A DNA stretch of 64,000 nucleotides from Cellvibrio sp. pealriver (lineage in GTDB: Bacteria > Pseudomonadota > Gammaproteobacteria > Pseudomonadales > Cellvibrionaceae): contig NZ_KQ236688.1 in the NCBI RefSeq assembly GCF_001183545.1, positions 3,794,395-3,858,394 of the forward strand, given 5' to 3'. The notes under the pieces were generated by a model, which was not told the origin of the DNA, searched no databases, and worked only from the letters and a program-made list of their open reading frames with translations. Shown piece after piece: positions 7,051-15,541 of this stretch (its first letter is position 1; every line of letters starts with the position of its first letter). Both the position numbers and the translations under genes were made by a program.

Positions 7051-9591
7051 ATGAAGAAGCGCATTATTGTTGTTGGCAACGGAATGGTAGGGCATAAATT
7101 TATCGATAATCTGGTGAATCATGCAGATGCTGATCAATATCAGGTGATCACTTTTTCGGAAGAGCCGCGCCTTGCGTATGACCGCGTGCAGCTCTCCAAA
7201 TATTTTTCCGGTTCGACTGCCGAAGACCTGATGCTGACCAGCACTGATTATTACGACGCAAAAGGTGTGCAATATATCCTGAGCGATAAAGTGATTGATC
7301 TGGATTTTGACAACAAAGAAGTGATCACCACATCTGGCCGCCGCGAAGCCTATGACAAATTAATTCTCGCCACGGGTTCTTATCCCTTTGTGCCGCCGAT
7401 TCCCGGCAACAATGGCGAGCACTGTTTGGTGTATCGCACCATCGAAGATCTGGAGCGTATTACGGCATCTGCACAGCAAAGCAAAATTGGTGTGGTAGTC
7501 GGTGGTGGTTTGCTCGGGCTTGAAGCAGCCGCAGCGTTAAAAGCGGCGGGCCTTGAAACCCACGTAGTGGAATTTGCACCGCGCTTAATGGCAGTGCAGC
7601 TCGATGAAGGTGGCGGTAAATTATTGCGCCGCAAAATTGAATCCATTGGTGTAAAAGTTCACACGCAAAAAGCCACCAATGAAATTGTTGCGGGTACTGA
7701 AGCGCGCTATCGCATGAATTTTGCGGATGGCAGCCATCTGGAAACCGATATGATTTTATTTTCTGCCGGTATTCGCCCGCAGGATGAGCTCGCGCGCAAA
7801 TGCGGTATTGGTTTAGGTGAGCGCGGCGGTATTGTGGTGGACAACAATTGCCAAACTACCATCAGCGATGTTTACGCCATTGGTGAATGTGCGCTGTGGA
7901 ATAACCGCATTTATGGTTTGGTTGCGCCCGGTTACCAAATGGCGAAAGTGGCAGTGTCGCATATCACCGGTGGCAGTGACCAATTTATGGGTGCCGACAT
8001 GAGCACCAAATTAAAATTGCTCGGTGTGGATGTAGCCTCGGTTGGTGATGCACATGGCACTACGCCCGGTTCACTCAGCTACACCTACAGCAACGATGTA
8101 GAAGAAGTTTACAAGCGCATTATTGTGTCGGCAGACAACAAAAAATTATTGGGCGCAGTATTGGTGGGCGATGTGGAAGCCTACGGCACTTTGCAATCCA
8201 TGTGCGTCAACGGTATGGATTTGCCGCAAGATCCAAACTGTTTGATTCTGCCTAATGTTGAAGGTGGCGGAGCCGCCATTGGTGTTGATGCGTTGCCGGA
8301 ATCCGCCTGTGTGTGCTCTTGTTACGATGTCAGCAAAGGTGCTATTTGCTGCGCTGTGCAAGACGGTGCGCGCACCATGGGTGATATTAAAGCAATTACC
8401 AAAGCCTCCACCGGTTGCGGTGGTTGTTCGGCGCTGGCCAAACAAGTGATGGATTCTGAATTGCTCAAATTGGGTGTGGAAGTCAGCAACCATATTTGCG
8501 AACACTTTCCACATTCGCGTCAGGAATTGGCTGACATTGTGCGCATTAAACAAATCAAAACCTTTGATGAATTGTTGGATCAACATGGTCATGGTTTGGG
8601 CTGCGATATTTGTAAGCCTGCGGTGGGCTCTATTCTCGCCGGTTTCTGGAATGAATTTGTGTTGGATAAAAAACACATCGGCCTGCAAGACACTAACGAT
8701 ATTTTCCTCGGCAATATGCAAAAAGATGGAACCTATTCCATTGTTCCGCGTGTAGCAGGTGGCGAGATCACGCCGGAAAAATTAATTGTGTTGGGTGAAG
8801 TGGCAAAAGAGTACAAGCTCTACACCAAAATCACCGGCGGCCAGCGTATCGATTTATTCGGTGCACAACTGCATCAATTACCTGCGATCTGGAAAAAATT
8901 GGTCGATGCCGGTTTTGAAACGGGTCACGCCTACGGTAAATCATTGCGCACGGTGAAATCCTGTGTGGGTTCAACCTGGTGTCGCTACGGTGTATTGGAT
9001 TCAGTCGGCATGGCGATTGAATTGGAAAATCGCTACAAAGGTGTGCGCTCGCCACACAAAATGAAATTCGGCGTGTCTGGCTGTACGCGTGAATGTGCCG
9101 AGGCGCAGTCAAAAGATTTTGGCATTATCGCCACCGAAACCGGTTGGAGTTTGTATGTGTGCGGCAACGGCGGTATGCGCCCGCGTCACGCCGATTTATT
9201 TGCAACAGGTTTGGATGATGTCACGCTGATTAAATATATCGACCGCGTCATGATGTTCTACATCCGCACCGCAGATCGCCTGCAGCGCACGTCGGTGTGG
9301 CTGGAAAATATGGAAGGTGGTTTGGATTATCTGAAGAAAGTGGTGATTGATGATGTATTGGGTTTGTGCGACGAACTTGAAGCACAAATGAATTACAACA
9401 TCAGCCAATACCAGTGCGAGTGGAAAACCACCGTTGAGAATGAAGAGTTGCAAAAACGCTTCAAACATTTCATCAACAGCAACGCAACCGATGACAATCT
9501 GGCCTATGTGGTAGAGCGCGAACAAATTCGCCCTGCAACCGCAGAAGAGCGCAACAGCAGTAGCATTCAGTTTGTGGAATTGGTGGATTAA
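7051..9591 (+). CDS. nirB: NAD(P)H nitrite reductase large subunit NirB
   Basis: This enzyme reduces nitrite to ammonium in the cytoplasm. The start at 7051 (846 residues, standard family length) has GAGG five bases upstream; an in-frame ATG at 7012 would add 13 atypical residues. In order: an FAD/NAD(P) oxidoreductase domain (RIIVVGNGMVGHKFID; LATGSYPFVPPIPG; VVGGGLLGLEAAAAL), a BFD-type [2Fe-2S] region (CVCSCYD...GCGGC), and the sulfite/nitrite reductase repeats. The siroheme-4Fe4S ligands are CVGSTWC and CTREC. It lies between cobA (siroheme) and nirD in one transcription unit, probably under the sigma-54 promoter at 6072-6087. Confidence 0.96.
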   Translation: MKKRIIVVGNGMVGHKFIDNLVNHADADQYQVITFSEEPRLAYDRVQLSKYFSGSTAEDLMLTSTDYYDAKGVQYILSDKVIDLDFDNKEVITTSGRREAYDKLILATGSYPFVPPIPGNNGEHCLVYRTIEDLERITASAQQSKIGVVVGGGLLGLEAAAALKAAGLETHVVEFAPRLMAVQLDEGGGKLLRRKIESIGVKVHTQKATNEIVAGTEARYRMNFADGSHLETDMILFSAGIRPQDELARKCGIGLGERGGIVVDNNCQTTISDVYAIGECALWNNRIYGLVAPGYQMAKVAVSHITGGSDQFMGADMSTKLKLLGVDVASVGDAHGTTPGSLSYTYSNDVEEVYKRIIVSADNKKLLGAVLVGDVEAYGTLQSMCVNGMDLPQDPNCLILPNVEGGGAAIGVDALPESACVCSCYDVSKGAICCAVQDGARTMGDIKAITKASTGCGGCSALAKQVMDSELLKLGVEVSNHICEHFPHSRQELADIVRIKQIKTFDELLDQHGHGLGCDICKPAVGSILAGFWNEFVLDKKHIGLQDTNDIFLGNMQKDGTYSIVPRVAGGEITPEKLIVLGEVAKEYKLYTKITGGQRIDLFGAQLHQLPAIWKKLVDAGFETGHAYGKSLRTVKSCVGSTWCRYGVLDSVGMAIELENRYKGVRSPHKMKFGVSGCTRECAEAQSKDFGIIATETGWSLYVCGNGGMRPRHADLFATGLDDVTLIKYIDRVMMFYIRTADRLQRTSVWLENMEGGLDYLKKVVIDDVLGLCDELEAQMNYNISQYQCEWKTTVENEELQKRFKHFINSNATDDNLAYVVEREQIRPATAEERNSSSIQFVELVD

Positions 9592-9601
9592 TCCCTCCCG
9601 G

Positions 9602-9705
9602 CCTCCCTTTTAAAAAGGGAGGTGTTGGTTCCCCCTTTGAAAAAGGGGGTTAGGGGGATTGTGTTTTTAAATTCTTCCGAGCCTCCCGTTTGCAAAGGAA
9701 GGGGG
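9602..9705. repeat. Three successive G/C-run hairpins between nirB and nirD
   Basis: Three inverted repeats are stacked: 9602-9622 (CCTCCCTTTT / AAAAGGGAGG), 9631-9649 (CCCCCTTT / AAAGGGGG) and an imperfect one at 9682-9705. They are typical of dispersed non-coding palindromic elements in bacterial genomes. They sit inside the operon, so they could dampen nirD expression or stabilise the nirB mRNA. Confidence 0.65.
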
Positions 9706-9744
9706 TTATAGAATTACAAATTTATATTTTCAGTGAGAAACATC

Positions 9745-10077
9745 ATGAGCGAAAAACTCTGGATTAGTGTGTGTGAAATTGATGATCTTCTGCCCGACAC
9801 CGGTGTCTGTGCGTTAGTCAATAATCAACAGGTGGCAATTTTCCGCTCGCGTCGCCTGAATGAAATTTTCGCAGTCTCTAATTACGATCCGGTCGGTGAA
9901 GCCAATGTGTTGTCGCGCGGCATTATTGGTTCGATCGGCGATGAAGTGGTTGTGGCATCGCCACTGTATAAAGAACATTACAATCTGCGCACGGGTGAGT
10001 GTTTGGAAAAACCGGAATACAACGTCAGTGTATTTCCTGTGCGTGTGGATGATGGTTTGGTTCAGGTGTTGGCCTGA
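9745..10077 (+). CDS. nirD: Nitrite reductase small subunit NirD
   Basis: This 110-residue Rieske-like beta-sandwich subunit of the assimilatory NADH nitrite reductase shows MSEKLWISVCEIDDLLPDTGVCALV, the QVAIFRSRR core and the C-terminal YNVSVFPVRVDDGLVQV strand. Like other NirD proteins it lacks the Cys/His ligands of a Rieske cluster. A GTG at 9733 is an alternative start; ATG 9745 matches the family N-terminus. It is last gene of cobA-nirB-nirD, separated from nirB by the hairpin array and followed by a strong terminator. Confidence 0.93.
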   Translation: MSEKLWISVCEIDDLLPDTGVCALVNNQQVAIFRSRRLNEIFAVSNYDPVGEANVLSRGIIGSIGDEVVVASPLYKEHYNLRTGECLEKPEYNVSVFPVRVDDGLVQVLA

Positions 10078-10131
10078 TGGTTTTAGTGTGAGCTTCCCTT
10101 CTTCTTCGGCTGCTTCATGAGTCGGCTTAAT

Positions 10132-10158
10132 GGGCAACCCTTTGGGTTGCCCTTTTTT
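10132..10158 (+). terminator. Rho-independent terminator after nirD
   Basis: A perfect 9-bp stem (GGGCAACCC / GGGTTGCCC) with a TTT loop is followed immediately by a run of six T. It closes the cobA-nirB-nirD operon. Confidence 0.9.
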
Positions 10159-10217
10159 ATGAAAGATATTTGTATGAAAAAATATTTTTTTGAATGGATA
10201 TTGTTGATGCGAACGGA

Positions 10218-12353
10218 TTAGCGCGCTGAAAGGCTGACCGGTTTTTGATGTTTTTGGTGATACATACGCTGGTCGGCAATTTGTGTTAGCTCATGCGCAT
10301 CCTGACTGTCTTGCGGATAAAACGCAGTGCCAATACAGCAGCCAATCTGGATTTTTTTATCTTCAATCACAAACAGTTCGTTGAGTACTGACTGGATTTT
10401 TTCGCTGACGATTTTCGCTTGGGCGATGTCATCAATCTGGTGCAGGAGAATAACAAATTCATCGCCGCCGATACGCGCCACAGTGTCGGAGTGGCGCACG
10501 GTGGTGAGTAAGCGCCGCGCCACTTGTTTTAATAGTTCATCGCCCAGCGCGTGGCCGTATTGGTCGTTGACCGGTTTGAATTTATCGAGGTCGAGCAACA
10601 TAACGGCCAGCGCCCGCTGGTGGCGTTTACTGTAGCTCAGTGCCTGTTGGAGCCGGTCGGAAAAGAGTGCGCGGTTGGGCAGCCCGGTCAGGCTGTCGTG
10701 TTGCGCCATAATGCGGTGCCGCTCTTCACTTTCGCGCAGGGCTTCAATGGCCTGTTTGCGGCCGATTGCAATCTCGGCCAGATACGCCGACTCCTCAATC
10801 AGTTTGATGTCTTCTGCGCTGGGTTCTGCAACCTGCGCCTGATAAATTGCAAAGGTACCCAACACTTCGCCACGGTGATTGATGATGGGCTCTGACCAGC
10901 AAGAGGCCAGTCCCGCCTTGGCGGCCAGTTCACGGGCGCTGGCCCAGGCAGGATCATTCTGGATGTCTTTGGTAATTACCCGCTGGCCGGTAATGACGGC
11001 TGTGCCGCATGAGCCAATCGCGCGCGCGATGTGCAGGCCATCGACCGCTTCATTATAAAAATCGGGCAAGTGCGGGGCGGCGGCCAGCCTGAGTGTATTG
11101 GTGGCGCGTTCAACCAGCAGGATGCTGCAGAGCATGTCCGGTTTGATGTGCTCAACACCGACGATAATCCCAAGCAGTATGTCCTCCAGCGGGTCATCAG
11201 CCACTATTTGCGCCAGCACATGGTTGTGGCCGCGCTGCCAGACATCGGCGCTGCGCATCAGGCGCACCATATTGCGCAATTTCTGGTTGACGCGGTTGAT
11301 GTGCGCGGCGACCAGAAAAACGACAAACGCGCCTATCAACGAAGCGGCAGTAATGTACAGCCAGCTGCGATCCACCGAAACCTCGCTGCGGTACAGAAAT
11401 CCATTCAGTGCCAGGTTTTTGGGGAGTAAACCCAAACTTGCATAGGTATCGGCAATATGCCGCCAGCGGCCGGGGTTGCTGTAACCCAGCTCTATCAGCT
11501 CGGGGTGGATAAGTTCACGCGTGTGCGCCATCTGCTTGCGCAGCAGTTCATCGCTCTGTTGTTGGTTGTATTGCTGGTGTTGGTTGTATTGCGTGCGGAT
11601 CAGCTCAACGACGGCATCCGGATGATCCATCGCGTACTGCCAGCCCTTGAGGCTCGCTTTGCGGAATGCTTCTACAACATCGGGATTGCGCTTGAGCAGG
11701 CGGCTAGAGGTAAACAGGTTGTCGCCATAGAAATCAATGCCAACAGCGCGTGGGCTATACACCTGCACCGGGTATTGCATCGCCTCAAAATAGGGTAGTG
11801 CGATGCTGGAGTAAGTAGAAAGTGCATCGGTCTTGCCGGTAATCAGATCGTTGAGATCGGCGCTGTGGGGCACCAGTGAATACTGATCGGCACTGAGTCC
11901 TTCCTGCTGCAGATAGGCGACCAGCTCATCCGGGGTTTTGGTCAACATCAGGCGCTTGCCCGCCAGATCGTGGATATTCTGGGTTGGGCTCCACTGCCGG
12001 GCGACAAGCACCAAGGCAGAGTGTTGAAAGATATTAGCCAGCACGACGACCGGTTTACCGCGATAGTGCTCCAGCAGCAGGTTGCTGGAGCCCACCCCAA
12101 AATCCGCTGCACCACTGGTGACCGCAGTGACCACATCGGTCTCCGGTGTTGCCTCCATCAGGCTCACGTCCAGACCAGCCTCTTTGTAATATCCCTGCTC
12201 AAGCGCGGCGTAGTAACCGGCAAATTGAGGGCTATGATGCCATTTTAATTGCAGCGTCACCTGCTCGGCGGCCAGTGCACCAGCGCACACCAGCACATTT
12301 GTCAGGGCGGCAATGCACCGCCAAATACACCTGTTATTCACCGGTATCCTCAT
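10218..12353 (-). CDS. Membrane diguanylate cyclase with NMT1/SsuA-like periplasmic sensor
   Basis: This protein of about 711 residues has a signal sequence, then an NMT1/THI5-like substrate-binding domain (QLKWHHSPQFAGYYAALEQ...GAADFGVGSSNLLL), a single membrane helix (LYITAASLIGAFVVFLVAAH), a GAF domain and a C-terminal GGDEF domain. The cyclase motif RIGGDEF is intact and preceded by an RHSD inhibitory site. The design implies that binding of a small periplasmic ligand controls cyclic-di-GMP synthesis; the ligand is unknown. I favour the ATG at 12353; the frame extends to 12404. It is convergent with the nitrite operon, and a role in nitrogen sensing is only suggested by location. Confidence 0.9.
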   Translation of the reverse strand: MRIPVNNRCIWRCIAALTNVLVCAGALAAEQVTLQLKWHHSPQFAGYYAALEQGYYKEAGLDVSLMEATPETDVVTAVTSGAADFGVGSSNLLLEHYRGKPVVVLANIFQHSALVLVARQWSPTQNIHDLAGKRLMLTKTPDELVAYLQQEGLSADQYSLVPHSADLNDLITGKTDALSTYSSIALPYFEAMQYPVQVYSPRAVGIDFYGDNLFTSSRLLKRNPDVVEAFRKASLKGWQYAMDHPDAVVELIRTQYNQHQQYNQQQSDELLRKQMAHTRELIHPELIELGYSNPGRWRHIADTYASLGLLPKNLALNGFLYRSEVSVDRSWLYITAASLIGAFVVFLVAAHINRVNQKLRNMVRLMRSADVWQRGHNHVLAQIVADDPLEDILLGIIVGVEHIKPDMLCSILLVERATNTLRLAAAPHLPDFYNEAVDGLHIARAIGSCGTAVITGQRVITKDIQNDPAWASARELAAKAGLASCWSEPIINHRGEVLGTFAIYQAQVAEPSAEDIKLIEESAYLAEIAIGRKQAIEALRESEERHRIMAQHDSLTGLPNRALFSDRLQQALSYSKRHQRALAVMLLDLDKFKPVNDQYGHALGDELLKQVARRLLTTVRHSDTVARIGGDEFVILLHQIDDIAQAKIVSEKIQSVLNELFVIEDKKIQIGCCIGTAFYPQDSQDAHELTQIADQRMYHQKHQKPVSLSAR

Positions 12354-12774
12354 TCCATAAGTAGGGCGATGGGTGGAAAAGTGGTTGCACGGCATGTGCT
12401 TCAACCGTAACCAGTAGTGTGCTGATCTGGATGAAACCTGCGTGCGTTTCTGCGGTTGGGGCCTGTCTATGTAGATCCGTAAGCATGACGAAAGCTCCTG
12501 TACAACAGTATTCCTGAGTGTAGTGTCAGTTTATTGCCCGGGGTTGTTTTTTTCAGAAAATGCGCACCCGGTATTACTGCCAATACCTATGTAGTGAAAA
12601 TATTGGCAATAACTGTGCCTTGGAGGGATTTTGCGAACCGACGTTCAATAAAACGTGGATCTGGGTAGCATTATTGATGCGCCAAATTTTAAAAATTGTA
12701 AAAAAGCTCGACTGGTTCGAGTGAGGAAATCGCACAAAAATGGATTTTTGGAATAAGTCGCCAGTTATTTCATG
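12354..12774. other. Intergenic region with a long inverted repeat
   Basis: No gene is supported. It should hold the promoter of the GGDEF gene at its left end. The notable element is an inverted repeat at 12574-12612, listed separately. Confidence 0.45.
12574..12612. repeat. Inverted repeat TTACTGCCAATA / TATTGGCAATAA
   Basis: The 12-bp arms match at 11 of 12 positions and flank a 15-base spacer. There is no T-run, so a terminator is unlikely. It lies between the ends of the AraC gene and the GGDEF promoter and may be an operator or transcript stem. Confidence 0.4.
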
Positions 12775-13695
12775 TCAGTTGGCCTGAATCAGGGAGGGCG
12801 ATGTATTGCGGAGCCGCACCAAATCGCGCACCGGTGGCAAGCCAAACAGACGTTGGTATTCGCGATTGAACTGTGAAGGGCTTTCATAACCAACGCGATG
12901 GCTGGCGGTGGCGGCATCCAGATTTTCGCTAAACAACAAGCGTCGGGCTTCTTGCAGCCGCAGTTGTTTCAAGTACTGCAGCGGCGTCATGTTGGTGATG
13001 CTTTTGAAGTGCGCATGCAGGGCCGAATTGCTCATGCACGCCATCTGCGCCAGCTCTTCAATCCGCCAATTTCTATGGAAATCGCGCTTTAGTGTTTTGA
13101 TAACCCGCGCAATCTGCTGCGCATGGCTATCGGTCTGCGCGGTTTGCTGCAGGATAACGGCCTGCTCATCCAGCAATAACCGGTACAGGATTTCCCGCTC
13201 GACCAGTGGTGCCAACACCGCAAGGTCATCTGGAGTATCAAGCAAGCGCATCAGGCGCAAGACTGCATCCAGTAATTGATAATTCGCCTGGCTCACAAAC
13301 AACCCGCGATGCGGCATTTTTACCGGCCGCAACAACTGGCGGTTCTCCAGCAGCATTTCACTGATCTTATGTGGTTTCAGCCTCAGGCGGATACACAAAT
13401 ACGGCTGTTCAGGCGTTGCCTCTATCACTTGGCCGCGCACCGGTAAATCTACCGCCGCCACCAAATACGTGGATGGATTGTAGCTATACAGCTCTTCGCC
13501 CAGTCGCGCCTGCTTTTGACCCTGCGCAATGATGCATACGGAGGGCTCATAAAGTGCGTGGGTGATTTCTGTGGGCTGGTTGCTGCGAAACAACTGCATG
13601 CATTCCAGCGCCGTGCTGGTCATGCCTTCTTCGGTCGCCAGCCGTTTGGCACGCAGCGCCAATTCAGGCAAAAGGCTGTTGATATCGCCGCTCAT
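12775..13695 (-). CDS. AraC family transcriptional regulator (AraC_N type)
   Basis: This 306-residue protein has an N-terminal cupin-like AraC_N domain (LYEPSVCIIAQGQKQARLGEE, about 45-200) and two C-terminal helix-turn-helix motifs (IEELAQMACMSNSALHAHFK and ATASHRVGYESPSQFNREYQ). The subfamily is commonly placed next to, and controls, an oxidoreductase gene. Here it is transcribed divergently from the SDR gene starting at 13925, so it probably controls that gene through the shared 230-base promoter region. The effector is unknown. Confidence 0.92.
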   Translation of the reverse strand: MSGDINSLLPELALRAKRLATEEGMTSTALECMQLFRSNQPTEITHALYEPSVCIIAQGQKQARLGEELYSYNPSTYLVAAVDLPVRGQVIEATPEQPYLCIRLRLKPHKISEMLLENRQLLRPVKMPHRGLFVSQANYQLLDAVLRLMRLLDTPDDLAVLAPLVEREILYRLLLDEQAVILQQTAQTDSHAQQIARVIKTLKRDFHRNWRIEELAQMACMSNSALHAHFKSITNMTPLQYLKQLRLQEARRLLFSENLDAATASHRVGYESPSQFNREYQRLFGLPPVRDLVRLRNTSPSLIQAN

Positions 13696-13924
13696 ATATC
13701 CCTCTCGTTCGATGTGGAAATGGCTTATCGGATGTTGTGCTGCTTGTCAGATGTTGTGTTGATGAGTGTAGCGACTTGCCCGCTGCGATTGAACCGGCTG
13801 GCCGCGAGTCTGGAGTTTTAGGCAATCATCAACGAGGAATTGGCTACCGGCGAAAACGGGCTGGTTTTTATAGTGGCTCCATCGGGACGGAATTCTTCTG
13901 CCCCTCTTATCAGGAGCTGAACCT

Positions 13925-14677
13925 ATGTCTACATCACACACAAACCCTCAAACCAAAGTGGTTGTTATTACCGGTGCCAGTAGCGGCATTGGCGAAACCG
14001 CTGCCCTGGCCTTGGCGCAGGCCGGCCATATTGTGGTACTGGGCGCGCGCCGTCAGGAGCGGTTGGCTGCGTTGGCCGACAAAATCCGCGCGGCAGGCGG
14101 AACTGCGGCCTATCTGGAGACCGACGTTACCAGCAAAGCGCAGGTTGATGCGCTGGTGGGGTTGGCGCGCGAGCAGTTCGGGCGCGTTGATGTCATCGTC
14201 AATAACGCCGGGGTAATGCCGCTCTCGGCCATGCAGGAATTGAAGCTGGATGAATGGGAGCGCATGGTGGATGTCAATATCAAAGGGGTGCTTTACGGGA
14301 TTGCCGCTGGCTTGCCGATCATGAAAGCCCAGGGAAGCGGCCATTTTATTAACGTATCGTCTATTGGTGGTCATGCGGTTTATCCCACCGCAGCGGTTTA
14401 TTGCGCGACCAAATATGCCGTGCGCGCAATCTCTGAAGGCCTGCGTCAGGAGCAACTGGATGGCGACATCCGCGTCACGATTATTTCCCCCGGAGTGGTG
14501 GAATCCGAGCTTGCGGAGTCTATTTCTGACCCGGCGGCGCGTGCGGCCATGCGCGAGTTCCGCCAGATTGCGCTCAAGCCTGATGCCATCGCGCGGGCCC
14601 TTGTGTATGCGATTGAGCAACCGGCAGATGTGGATGTCAGTGAAATTATTATTCGCCCGACCCAAAGCCCGTATTGA
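13925..14677 (+). CDS. Short-chain dehydrogenase/reductase
   Basis: This classical SDR has 250 residues, with a TGASSGIG cofactor loop (17-24), NNAG (93-96), a catalytic Ser in INVSS (about 145), and a YxxxK pair (Y159, K163). An Arg after the second strand (GARRQERL) suggests a preference for NADP(H). The start has an AGGAG site eight bases upstream. It is divergent from an AraC regulator of the type that often controls SDR or aldo-keto reductase genes. The substrate cannot be read from sequence. Confidence 0.93.
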   Translation: MSTSHTNPQTKVVVITGASSGIGETAALALAQAGHIVVLGARRQERLAALADKIRAAGGTAAYLETDVTSKAQVDALVGLAREQFGRVDVIVNNAGVMPLSAMQELKLDEWERMVDVNIKGVLYGIAAGLPIMKAQGSGHFINVSSIGGHAVYPTAAVYCATKYAVRAISEGLRQEQLDGDIRVTIISPGVVESELAESISDPAARAAMREFRQIALKPDAIARALVYAIEQPADVDVSEIIIRPTQSPY

Positions 14678-14926
14678 TCGATACCCGTATTAATCGATAG
14701 CAGAATCAGTAATCTGGATGGCAACTAAGCAGTAACCTGAACAGCGCGCTAATCCAATCGCGCTGGATACAAACTGTCACAGTTTGCCGCCAGCTTACTG
14801 ACATAATTTGCCGGTGCTTGACCTTACCATAATGGAAGGTTACAGACTGCAGCCTGTTTTACCGAACTCGCTATGCACTTATACGATCTTCGCAAGAGGA
14901 AAATCCCCACAAGGGAAGGAGTCAGT

Positions 14927-15406
14927 ATGCATCACCACCAACATCTGGCCGCACAGGTCAGCCAATTTTTGAATAGCGCCTTGTCGGCATCGCATTCATC
15001 CACGGGAAATTTTCTTGCCGGGCAGGTTCGCTGCTGGGGTTTTCCCGAGTTTGATCCGTCCAGTCCGTCAGAGTATCAAGGCTTTTTTAACTACCTGATC
15101 GATGTATTCGCAGAACGTGAATGGTCAATTGAGCAGTTGTTGGCAAGCGATTCACAAGTATTGGTGCGTTTCCGAATGAATGGAGTTCACCATGAGGAAT
15201 TCATGGGGCTGCCAGCGACAGGCGCGTTTTTGGAATTCAGTGCCAACCTCCTGTTCCGTTTGCGCGATGGTTTGATTGAAGAGTCCTGGATGTACAAAAA
15301 ATCCCTGCGGATGACGAGTAAAAAAGGCAGCGTGTTTGAGTTATTGCCAGCCCCCGCACAAGCTGCTTACCCGGCCAGCGCAAAGATCTACACCGCCTGC
15401 TCTTAA
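14927..15406 (+). CDS. SnoaL-like / ester-cyclase-like small protein
   Basis: From ATG 14927, which has a strong GGGAAGGA site six bases upstream, the protein has 159 residues. The middle resembles a SnoaL/NTF2-like fold: FNYLIDVFAEREWSIEQLLAS, VLVRFRMNGVHHEEFMGLPATGAFLEF and the late LIEESW strand. These proteins range from polyketide cyclases to non-enzymatic binding proteins, so no reaction is claimed. The frame stays open to 14873 but lacks a ribosome binding site there. It is probably monocistronic. Confidence 0.75.
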   Translation: MHHHQHLAAQVSQFLNSALSASHSSTGNFLAGQVRCWGFPEFDPSSPSEYQGFFNYLIDVFAEREWSIEQLLASDSQVLVRFRMNGVHHEEFMGLPATGAFLEFSANLLFRLRDGLIEESWMYKKSLRMTSKKGSVFELLPAPAQAAYPASAKIYTACS

Positions 15407-15541
15407 GTGATACTGTGGTTTGGATGTTGTAGCTGTTCCTTTCAGCGGGTGATCGAGTAAAATTGCCCGCTTGATTCGGGTCATTTCCTGCTGGCGTTCT
15501 GTTAGCGAGGAGGTGGCCTTTGGCCGCTATGAGATCCCCCC

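Noticed and set aside
12354..12774. Thiamine riboswitch before the NMT1/THI5-like sensor gene
   Set aside because: The conserved THI-box words were not found; the similarity is to the binding-protein fold only.
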